Below, one piece after another: positions 40,501-50,400 of a stretch of DNA of 64,000 nucleotides. The notes below the pieces were generated by a model, which was given only the letters and a program-made list of their open reading frames with translations, ran no database searches and was not told the DNA's origin. Source of the DNA: Globodera rostochiensis. Lineage: Eukaryota; Nematoda; Chromadorea; Rhabditida; Heteroderidae. Where the stretch lies: positions 310,001 to 374,000 of the forward strand of contig JAEVLN010000038.1 in the NCBI GenBank assembly GCA_018350325.1, written 5' to 3'. Positions within the stretch are counted from its first letter, which is position 1. Each line of letters opens with the position of its first letter. The position numbers were made by a program, and so were the translations under genes.

Positions 40501-40899
40501 AATAGCCTAAAAATTAGTGCTGCACGAGACCCAAAATTCCCCGATACTCGAGACTCGATACCGAGACTTGACCCCGAGACTCGATACCGAGACTTGACCC
40601 CGAGACTCGATACCGAGACTTGACCCCGATACTCGATACGAGACCGATACCCAAAAACCCCGAGACTTTTCTCGAGTCGATACTCGATACCGAGACTCTC
40701 GTGCAGCACTACTAAAAATAAAACTTTTCTACTTAAATGAATGGGCCGGGGGGGGCTACTTACGCATAAGTAAAAGGCGTCCTTGTGCGCCGCAAAGTTC
40801 ACCCGTTGAAATACCCGCATTTGATGGCACTGTGTTGCTGCTGCAGCAAATGTGGACGGACGAGCAAAGCAGCAGCAGCAACAACAGTGCCGCGTGCAT
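31511..40899 (-). CDS. Large secreted lustrin-type cysteine-rich repeat protein
   Basis: The start at 40899 gives a signal peptide ([19 protein letters not shown]). At least 25 Cys-rich blocks of the form C-P-x-G...C-P...C...CC follow, the pattern of lustrin cysteine-rich domains in nematode extracellular proteins. Phase-consistent 5' exons are complement(40760..40899, 39970..40115, 39853..39924, 39503..39721, 39134..39288); the last two are 31798..31998 and 31511..31679, ending CKSLAGI-stop. Blocks include [45 protein letters not shown] (38750), [14 protein letters not shown] (36770), CPAGYECG (33710) and [20 protein letters not shown] (32290). Pro-rich spacers occur at 32640 and 33480. The 39725-39852 intron has a GC donor (CAG|GCAAGG). 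Middle exons are approximate, and two adjacent genes cannot be excluded. A cuticle or matrix role is inference. Confidence 0.75.
35085..35128 (-). repeat. tRNA-derived SINE fragment
   Basis: The minus strand reads TTGGTGAAGGTCCTTGGTTC and then GACTCCCACC, a B-box segment closely matching the copies at 41988-42060 and 52485-52545. Lies in an intron of the Cys-rich gene. Confidence 0.5.
36952..38014. mobile_element. Non-autonomous hAT element, GTACCGAAAAGTACC interior (1,063 bp)
   Basis: Bounded by the perfect 8-bp duplication GTTTGAAC (36944-36951 and 38015-38022). The ends are TAGTGATCGGCC and CCGAACACTA, i.e. TAGTG...CACTA termini typical of hAT elements. Both ends are built of the palindromic unit GGTACTTTTCGGTAAAGTAC and GGTACCGAAAAGTACC, about 180 bp on each side. 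No transposase frame. A tRNA-like B-box (minus strand GGGGTTCAAACCCCCCGGC) lies at about 37722-37750. Sits in an intron of the Cys-rich gene. Confidence 0.85.
38045..38156. mobile_element. Small TIR element, ACCGTATT family
   Basis: Inverted ends ACCGTATTACTTACTATAG and CTACTAATAAAGGAAATACGG. The interior CCCCTTGAGGGGGGTTGAAA and AGAAGCCCCGGGGCTAC is shared with the copy at 3942-4206. Confidence 0.6.
40515..40711. mobile_element. Non-autonomous hAT element, tandem GAGACTCGATACC interior (197 bp)
   Basis: Perfect 8-bp duplication CTAAAAAT (40507-40514 and 40712-40719). Termini TAGTGCTGCACGAGA and TCTCGTGCAGCACTA are perfect inverted repeats. The interior is a tandem of a 26-27 bp unit, CCGAGACTTGACCCCGAGAC. 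Lies in the first intron of the Cys-rich gene. Confidence 0.88.
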
Positions 40900-41161
40900 G
40901 TGACTAGGCGGCACTCGCGATGTCGTAGTGAAGTGGGCAGGTGCTGCTGCATTTGACGACGGGGTGACGGTGGTCATCATTATTGTTGTTGTGTTGCTGT
41001 TGTCCCATGGAGCCGTCGCTGCACTCCGTATCAAACATGCACAGCGCACCGTAAAGGACGGTGGTGGCACATTAATTTGCGATAAAAGTGTTTATGAATC
41101 ACACTAAATTCTAAAAAATAACCAGAAAAATGTAAATTCGAATTGAATGTATGGTTTTAAT

Positions 41162-41213
41162 TAGATTCGAACTTGAGGACTGATCGAGAATCTCTGGATC
41201 GGTCTAATCTCTA
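41162..41213. mobile_element. Short hAT-like element, GGACCGATCG family (52 bp)
   Basis: Perfect 8-bp duplication GTTTTAAT (41154-41161 and 41214-41221) around TAGATTCGAACTTGAGGAC ... GGTCTAATCTCTA. An internally deleted member of the family at 3970, 50599 and 61510. Confidence 0.75.
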
Positions 41214-41984
41214 GTTTTAATTACTAAAATTAAAAAAAGGCAAATAGTATTTTTTAATGGCTTTAGACACTAGCACATTTAAACGATTACATGAGTATTC
41301 GTTTTGGCATATAGGAACGTAACAAAAAATATTTTGAGTTTGGACCAAAGTTTTGCATTTAGGTAACCGCTGTTGCTTGCCAGCAATTCGGGTTCTCGAT
41401 GAATTTCTGGGACGATTATTGTTGTGGATCAAATCCTTCCATAGTCTGTCCGTCCAGCCATGGTGAAGTGGGATCCGATCCGATCCCCCCCCCCCGTCCA
41501 TCCGTCACTTGTCGATCTTCGGGCTCATCTCATCACTCTGGCGCAGCATTGAAGTGGTCTCATTGTGGCAGAATGGCTGCTTCTTCTTCCCCTCCACCCT
41601 CCAGCGAGATTGTTTGTCCAACAACAACAACATCCTTCAAATGATTCTTTGCTCAATGTCTCCCCCCCCCCCCAGCGGTGAATTTTGACCAGTAATTGTT
41701 CTTACTGGGAAAGGGAGGAGGAAAGCAAAAAGTGATCAATTTTCTATCAAAATTTGCCAAATCAAAAAACAGTTGAAGCTGAATCATATGATGAAATAGA
41801 TGACATATTCGTAATCAGCAACTTCGATAACCCCCCGGGTACCTCTCAGAATTTAACGTTTTTGTTGCCTTTAAAATTTGAATCTGCGGGCGCATAACAG
41901 TACCCACATAAATAAATCAAAACTAGTACCTATCCATTTTTTTGTCATTTTTCGTAAACTTTAAAGAGTAAAGAATAGGCAAAA

Positions 41985-42062
41985 TGGTAACCCCGGGTGG
42001 GAGTCGACCCACGTCCTCCACCCAATCCGTGGGCAGCTCTTCCAACTAAGCTACCGGGGCAT
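41985..42062 (-). repeat. tRNA-derived SINE head or tRNA pseudogene
   Basis: On the minus strand the segment folds as a tRNA: acceptor GCCCCGG/CCGGGGT, D-arm GCTTAGTTGGAAGAGC, TPsiC arm GTGGGTCGACTCCCAC. The anticodon stem GCCCA/TGGGT closes only a 5-nt loop, so it is unlikely to be a working tRNA. The 3' flank GGTTACCATTTTGCCTAT is shared with the copy at 52485-52545, as expected for a SINE family. Confidence 0.65.
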
Positions 42063-42116
42063 CCCACCCCACCCCCAACTCGTTCTCTTTTACCCAACTC
42101 GTTCCCCTGTTTTTAG

Positions 42117-42391
42117 GAGATCAATGGGCAGATGATGGGCCGTCGACTGCTCATTTTTGCCAACCATTTGAGCGCACAAAAGTGCAAGAAACTAATGCTT
42201 TTGAATCGGTAAACAATTTTTTTTTGGGACGACGCAAGGTGCAAGCCCAACTGGCAATGGGCTCACGCGAAATGGCATCAGCAAAGGTTTGGATCGAAAC
42301 TAGTGTGGCCCAAAAATACAGCGACAAAGGCGATGAAGAACGCAACCGGATTCGTGATGTCGCATGCGGTGAACACAGGGGCAACAAAAAA
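42117..42391 (+). CDS. Candidate upstream exons of the zinc-finger gene
   Basis: Exon 42117..42208 (phase-1 entry, ends FES|GTAAAC) encodes DQWADDGPSTAHFCQPFERT-type sequence. A second exon from 42239 starts in matching phase (VQAQLAMGSREMASAK, then a possible run to 42391). Both have T-rich or AG acceptors and coding-like composition. The link to the exon at 44462 is not phase-proven, so they may belong to a separate gene. Confidence 0.35.
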
Positions 42392-43055
42392 GGTTGGAAA
42401 ATATCGTTCATACGGTCCAGACGCAAAATCGAACGAAATATATATATCAATCGACTCCTCTTGATCTGCAATGTAAGAATCCGAAAATTTTGTTGTGAAC
42501 ATGTTTTTGAGTTTTGCACGATTTTTCAAAAAAGGGAACGAGTTGGGGTGGGAAACGAGTTGGGGGTGAACGAGTCGGGGTCCGTCCAACTTTAAACCTC
42601 TATAACCCGGCTCATATGTAGTTGCCGCAGCCTAAAAATGATACCATTCGATTTCTCTCGTCGAGAGGAGCCGAATGATTTATAAATGAGCCAGAACGTC
42701 AGATGTAGTATTCTTGATTTTTCCCAATATTTTTCACTCATCCATTTAATTATGGAAAGAAATGTTTCACAGTCGACTCTTTTTTCCTTCCTCTCTGTAC
42801 CTTCCCCTACCCAGCAAAAAAGCACATCTATCCTTCAGCAGATGAAAATCAATATTTGGCGGAGGCGACGGGCGCACACACGCACTCACATATAACAATA
42901 ATTGAACACCAGACAGCACACTTATCGCCACCGTGGAACCTTTCGGAGGCTGCGGCGGTTGTTAGACTATGCGGATTCTGTTGGTATGCGAGCTCACACA
43001 GTCTTCTACTCAGAAATGTTCGGATTAGAATTGAAAACTGAGCTCGCATACTGAC

Positions 43056-43257
43056 CAGGGATGTGCTCTGTTCTGTTCTGATTTTCTGATTTATCAGAAT
43101 TTCTGGTGATTTTGGGCACCAGAATTCTGATTTCTGGTTTCTGGTTTTTTTTTTGGCTCCCAGAATTCTGTTTTCTGGTTTCTGATTTTTTTTTATGCAA
43201 CCAGAATTCTGATTTCTGGTTTCTGGTTTTTAAAAAGGCGATCAGAGCACATCCCTG
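43056..43257. mobile_element. Non-autonomous hAT element, TTCTGATTTCTGG interior (202 bp)
   Basis: Perfect 8-bp duplication ATACTGAC (43048-43055 and 43258-43265). Termini CAGGGATGTGCTCTG and CAGAGCACATCCCTG are perfect inverted repeats with the hAT CAGGG signature. The interior repeats AGAATTCTGATTTCTGGTTT three to four times. Confidence 0.9.
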
Positions 43258-44089
43258 ATACTGACCTTACACACAATCCGTCCCACCGCTGCTGTTGTGT
43301 TGACAGAGTATTTTATGTCTGACCGTATAGAAAGACAATCAATAGAATAGCCCGGAAACTCATTTTTATACGTCTTTTTGCGAATATGTTATCATCAGAG
43401 AAGCCCAAAATGGTATTATTACTTATGTAGAACATAACTCTAGTCAATATAAATCAATATTTTATCGATTAAATCCACAGTCACTGAACCCGGAGCGCTC
43501 AAAAAGCACTTTTCTGAAATAGTGAATGTTATAGCTTGTGTCTTAAAGCTAAAATATTTATAACGTTAAACACTGCAAAGTAAGCAATTATCATCTTCTT
43601 TACCGTTTGGATATGTTATTTCTCTCTCTGTTTGCGGTGTAAACCCCGCCCCGCCAAATATCGATTTTTTGGGTAGAAAAAGATGCTTTCTATGTATGTA
43701 AGAAGAGAGGCAGTAGGAGAGAAATGATGGAGGATTGTGACATTTTTTACGTGGTGGGCTATGTCTGAATGTGCCTACCCGTATTTCCTAAAATACTAGA
43801 CCCCCTTGAAATAGTAGAACCCTTGGGTAAATATGTATCATAGCTCCCAAAATCACTCAAAGGACGAGCTCAATATGTCGGCGCATTTTTGAATAGGTAT
43901 TAAGATTATTTAAAATTTAAATTTTTCTATGTAGTAACATTTGAAAATATTCAAATAATACGAGGATTTAGTATAATTTGAATATATCACAAAGGGGTCA
44001 ACCCCTCAATTTTTTATTCAAATTATACTAACTCCTACATAGTACTATTTAGTATTATTCGAATAATGCTAATATATTCAAAGGCGTAC

Positions 44090-44395
44090 GGACCGAATTC
44101 AGACTGGGCGAATAATTGAGTTTAAACTTAACCGATTCGGAGTTTTTAAAAACTATTCGAAAGCTAAGCTATTGTTAAGCTAAAGTTTTCAGTTGACAAG
44201 TCTTAAAAAAGTTTTGCCAATTATGGCCAAAAAAGTTCTGGCCATAACTTTTTTGAGACTTGTCCAATCGCTAAACTTTAGCTTAACAAACAATAGCTTC
44301 ATCTCGACAATAGCTTTCGAATGGTTTTAGAAACTCTGAATCGGTTAAGTTTGAAGTCATTTATTACGCCGGTCTGGATTCGGTTCGGAAGCCAT
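44090..44395. repeat. Imperfect fold-back, AAAGTTATGGCC family
   Basis: A long imperfect palindrome: CCGAATTCAGACTGGGCG on the left mirrors CGCCGGTCTGGATTCGG on the right. Around the centre, TTAAGCTAAAG...GACAAGTCT mirrors AGACTTGTCCAATCGC...CTTTAGCTTAA, with GGCCAAAAAAGTTCTGGCC at the axis. Confidence 0.65.
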
Positions 44396-44461
44396 TCATA
44401 TAATAGCCGACGTATAAAGTGATTTGAGTCCGAGTAAGTATGAAATAGTGAAAGATTTTAG

Positions 44462-47400
44462 AACAATTCAAAGAAGATTTATGCTTCCCGACAATCATTG
44501 CGAAGTGATCACTTTGAGCGATGATGATGGAGGCGAGAATGGCAATGATGCTCCTCAACAGTTGTCGTCGCAGCGCAACAGCATCAACGTCAGCCAATAT
44601 CAGCATTCGCAGCTAAGACAGCAGATACGGGACCGTCTGAAACGGTCTTGAAATAACAATTTAAGATTCTAGTCCGGTTAACGCTCCCATAGTCCCATAA
44701 ACTTTTAGGATCACACACAACTCGCTACTTGTTTCCAAGCTTATTTCCTTATAACTTTTTTCAGCGCCAACTAACCCAAAGATTTTTGGTATATTCGAAA
44801 GCTCTTGCAATTAATAGAAGCTGTCAACAAGCGAAGGCTAAGCGATTGGACAAATCTAAAAAAAGTTATGGCCAATTCTGGTCAAAAAACGTTTTCTGGC
44901 TATAACATTTTTGAGAATTGTTCAATAGCTTAGATTTTGCGTTTTAAAGCTTCTATCTGGTGAATGCTTGCGAATGATATCAAAAATGTTTGATTTGGTT
45001 AGATATGAAAAGTTATAACGAAAAAAACTTTTGAAAGGGGGACGAACGGATCGCCAGGAAAGAATCATCTTTTTACCGTAGCGAGTTGGGTGTGATGACA
45101 AAGGTGAAGTGCTAATAGTTAAATTATTGGCGCCAAGGTATTTGCGCCAATGGAGCGTCTAAACGAGGTCCCCGGCCGATTTTTTTCCTCAATTACAAGA
45201 TACGGGAATTACACAAAAGTACCTATTGGTCTATAAAAGTACTATATTATGTAACTGAACAGAGCCAACAACGACATGCAAATGGCCAAGCAGCAGCGAT
45301 TCACGCCACAAGCGACTGGTGGCGGTGTCTCGCTCTCGATTATCAATGAGCGCCCGCTGGACATGAAAAAGTTGATGACTACCAGAGTGGGTTAAGATTC
45401 ATGCAATTTAATGGTTTAATGCAACGGCTTGGGAAAATATCGGGCCTCTGATCGGTGGACGGACAATCCGTCAGAAAACTTTTTAAATAACAGGGGGTTT
45501 CAAGATGCAAAATTATAAATTCTACTCGGGAATGGAATTTTGGTTTATATTTAATCAATTTTGCAGTCCAAAACATGAAAAAAAAGTGGATGGGACGGGA
45601 GTGGCCCTTTTTGTACTGAGACACTAGTGGCGAGTGGCCCTGAAACGCGAGTGGCGAGACGCGAATGGCCCGCTTCGGCTTAAAACAGTTTTAGCACATT
45701 TCTGGGACTAAATGCCTATTCTGGGACTCGGTCAGTACTCAAATGGCATCGCACTAAAAGCCTTTTCCGTACCTTGCGACCTATTTTTTCGTGATTAGCT
45801 CGTCGAGACTAGTGATGTCTCAGTTCCGAAAGGACATTTTTGAAATACACGGTATTTGCAAATCTATGTTTTCAGCGCAGCCTCGTACCTACCCATCAGC
45901 TGCCTCCAACTCCGTCGCAACGGCCACTGACAGTGAAGGATCAGTTGATCATGTTCTTCCAGCAGCAGCATAAAGTTCACTTAAAACTCGAGCAAAAAAA
46001 GGCCACAACTTCGACTGTTCGAAACGAGAATGGGTTATCTGCTCCATTTAAAAACAAGATTTCGGTTGGAGGAGCATCTCTCGCCTTTTCATCCGTTCAA
46101 TACCCTATTTTTAGGTCCACGGCTTGAAACGACCAATCCCCGAATGGCGTGCCCAATATAATGGCCCACCATCACGAACTACGGTAAATTCACAACAATT
46201 TTTGAATTTTGCTTTTGAAAAGTCTATTATTAATTATTGTATTCTTTAGTTTTGTTTTTCTATCTTAATATTGATTATTTAAAAAGTTAAGAAATTCGAT
46301 CACTGCTAAAAATTTGTTTCATTGCTTCTATTTTTACATTTGTCATCTCGTGCTAACGAACTTGTTAGATTTTCATGAGTTTATTCATAATCAATAGGGC
46401 TGGGATTTTTAGAATACTTAATTTTTTTTGTATAAACAAACTATTTTGTCCTTGTGATCATAGAATTCGAACAATTTTTCAAAAATCGATTAGTCTCAAA
46501 ATCGTTAAAAATGCACTCGGGCATTCTCTCCATCGGATTGCTGCATCATTTCAAACGCCGGCCATTGCCAATCGAATCTGTTCCTTTTGGTCTCCCTTTG
46601 TTCTGCCAGCCAAGGTTGGGGTTCGTTTTTTTGTTCTTCTCGGGCGAATTCGGCGTTTTCTCCATTAGCTGTCAGCAAAATTGTCATTTTCCGATTATTT
46701 CCTTCCTTCTGAATTCCCTTCAATTCTACGGTCTACAGTACATTCCGGACAACGAATTTGACTGTGACATTTTGCAATTGGTCAATGTGTTTCTATTGCG
46801 CATTTGAATTTAAACTTTTTCCTTTGTTATATCGTACATTTCTAACGACTTTGAAACATAAAATCGATTTTTGAAAAATTGTTCGAATTCGGGCAAATTG
46901 ATCAAAACGGAGGTCAGATCGGATTCTACGACCCACTAGAGCGATTTTGAAAGCAAGCGCCTGGCGGTTAATGCCATTCAATGCATATTGGAGCATATAC
47001 ATATATGTGCATATGGCCTTTGGCTTATAAATCCGGGCCCTATTCATTATAATTAAACTGGTAAAGTAATCACTGATTTAAATTGCCAGTAATATTCATC
47101 CTACGCCAGTTGTGTAGGTCACATAATATAAGCCGTCAGCAATCACTCGTTGCTGCTCATAGAGCCAGGGTTGTGTAATTGGCCAATAAATTCATCTTCA
47201 AATCAAGTTTTTATCATTCATTATCAACCTTAATAGTTCAGATTTTAATGAATGGTTGACTTCATCAAAAATCGTGTCCTGGTTGCATTTTTGGGTTAAC
47301 TGTTTCGACCGAGTTAATCTTCATGCAACGCCCTTTTGTGATTGTTCTCATATTCAGATTTTCCCATCAACGTCGGCAGCTTTAAATTTGCTATTCACGT

Positions 47401-50400
47401 TATTGTGCAAGTGGTCTTGAATGAGAATTTTCACCAATTTTTCTAGAGGCTTCACATTTGTTGATCTGATGATCGTCATTTTTGGCCAGAATTTCGACAG
47501 CTGTCTGAAGAATATAATCTATTTCGAAAGGTGCGCGATTAGCTTGTTTAGCTAACGACCAAATTTGGCTACCGGTCCGAATCCAGACTGTCAATTTCTT
47601 TACTAAATTTGTTGAGCTTTGTATTATTACGTTTTCAAATCATAACGAGGTTATATTTTATTGTTTTAGATTTAACATTTTATTTGTCTTTTTTCTTGTT
47701 GTAATTTTGAATTGGGCATTTACTGGTATATTATTTACTAAATTGTTTGCTTCTTTTTTAAATATTTAAATTCAATTCTAAAATCTTGTTTATTAAATGA
47801 AATCCTTTCCTGAAATTATTTAATCATGATTGTTTTCTAATACCTTAAAAATGAAATTTTCGAAAATAATTAACTTTTTGAGAATTATGCATCAGCAAAT
47901 TTTTAAGCATACGAATAAGAGAACGCGAATTGACATGCCACCACAGTATGGCACACTACATATACCAAGCAACAACTACATCGGAAAATCCGCCGAGCGT
48001 TACGTCAATGGCAAAAGAATGGCATCGGAAATGATATTGCGGTAATGAAAAAATGTTTTATTTTATTTACTATACTTTTTAGATTCTGCAATACCTACAT
48101 TGAAGCAAGCAACAAACGAGTACAAGCAGGATTTGGCGTCATTGAGGAGGAATTTACTGGACAATTTCAGGTGCTACGCAATTTTTGCTAAGAATTGGGC
48201 TTGGTCTTATTTCTTAGTAAAAATGGTATTTGGAAGAAACAAATTCGGGGGCGTAGAATCCATATATGGTCCCTGTTTCGGCCGATTCCGAACCTCGAAC
48301 AAGATACTGCATCACCACTAATACCGTTTAAATTTTTAAAGCTAGTGATTCTTTCTTATTTTAAAAAAATTCTCCGTGTTTTTCTCATTTTTATGATGCA
48401 AAAAATCTTAGAGCTTGAGCTTTGAACGGCGTAGAGGAATAACCTAAATGGTGTCTGCATACCCCGATCGGTTTATTCCCGGTTTTAGGCCTACTAACCT
48501 GTTGTAAGGTTTTATTCAAACATAAGGCAAATTGGTTAGATCGCTTGGGGAGTTGAAAAGAATGGAGAGTAAGAAGAGTAAATGGGTGTTTTTCGAGAGG
48601 TCAGGTTAATCCGACATCAATGGGGAAGAGCAAGCAGAAAGGCTTTAGACAAATAGGTGATAAGCAATGTTTGGCAATGCTAGAATGGTCTTTGAATGAG
48701 TTGATGGATGGGGTTGTGGGACAGAAACAGAAGGGTTACGAGTCCAGCATTTCTCTCGCATGCCATACCGTCTGCCCGATTCCGTAATGCGATGGGCCCG
48801 CTCGTTGGCAAAGATCCATGCGCCCTTATGCATAGATCACACGGTCGCCGCCATCGTCCAAAGCCACCACCGCGTATCCGGGATCGACCCATCGCGCCGA
48901 CAACTCCAACATTGACTGCTCCACTGACAGTTCAGCGGCGCGTGTTGTCCTTTCCACTCGCGCTCTAGCTGTCGCACCAAATAGCCCACACGCATTTGGT
49001 GCCCACAATCCATGCACAGAAGCTTGAATTCCAGACCGTTGTTTGGAATTGGACCAGCATCTTTACGTTCTCCAGCTTGTTTGTTGTTGGGGGAATATTT
49101 TCAGTCGAGTTCTGCTGAAACGTAAACGAGTTAAAAGTGTGCGGTTCGGGATAAGAAAAGGAGAAATGTACGTGGGGGGGGGGTATGCTCTATAAATAAC
49201 TGAAAAATTATGTCAAATGTCGGGTTAGCGGCTTGCTCAAACGTGACGCCGGGCCCACTTTCCTTACTCTTGGTGACTCTCATTTTCCACACGGTTTTCT
49301 GTACGGTAAATACCCAATTCGTTTTTGGCCAATTCGTTTTTTACCCAATTCGTTTTTTGGTGATATAAGTATAGACACTCTAACCTTCTTACTGTCTGCG
49401 CTCTTTCTATTTTGTACTAGTTTATATAGACAAAAAACGAATTGGGTAAAAAACGAATTGGCCAAAAACGAATTGGGATCCGTTCTTCTGTACCATATCG
49501 TATCCGGAGCTAAATGTGTTCCTCGATTGTTTGGTTCCCTTAAGTTCTTCGTCTGGGTCACTTGACAAGACGTTTGGTGCTGATATTGTATTAGGCGGCA
49601 TCTTTATTTTATCGTGTCATCCGAATTTTTCTGCCCGGAAATTGCAGCATATTTGGGGTAACAAGAAAAATGATAGAAAGGTCGTGTTTACTAACATCTA
49701 AGTCCAACTGCCTACATTGTCTACCGTAATAACAATCAACCACCCTACTCACAAGAATCCACCACTGATCTATGAATTCATATCGACAATAAGTTCCTTT
49801 TTCACCAACACATTTCCATAAAAACCCTACTTCCGATCATACCAACTCACACGCGTACTAAACGCTTTAAACCTCTATCCATTTGTCCCAAGCAGTTAGC
49901 TTTACATCGGACCCGTGCTTGAATACGGCTCAGAAATTTGGTTGGTCACTCCAGCCGCAGATTTATCGACAAAACACAGGAATATTTCACTCGTAGTGCT
50001 CTCCTTAATCCAAGCACATGCAACTCTTCTACACCAAAAATTTTGGTTTTAGTGTACCTTTCAAAGCTGCAACAAACGGCTGAAAAACAATGTGATGTTC
50101 ATGTACCACATATGGGCCCATCTCGCACAACAGAAACCGGCCGAAAACGAAGAACAATGCACCAATCTTCAAATTCTGTTGGCTGAACACAACGGCGATG
50201 AGGACGAGGCTAAAATTGATGATCAACGAACTGATGTGAGCAGACTGCACACGTGTCCGGAATGCTTATTGGAACAGCCGACTCCCTACCGAGCTAGGCT
50301 GCATTACCATCGTCCGTTTTTTTCGAATTAAGAACTAAATATGTTCCTGGTATGGGTGCCCGGAAATTGGGCGCCGGAAAATATCAGAGAATTGGGCGAT

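Larger units (their letters stand above)
40900..42116. other. Divergent intergenic region, no confirmed gene
   Basis: Lies between the 5' ends of the Cys-rich gene (-) and the zinc-finger locus (+). Holds the 52-bp hAT remnant at 41162-41213, poly-C runs near 41487 and 41660 and the tRNA-derived segment at 41985-42062. Confidence 0.5.

Noticed and set aside
46375..46807. Plus-strand frames between zinc-finger exons
   Set aside because: They look partly coding, but no acceptor gives a phase compatible with the exon ending at 46183, so they were not included in the model.
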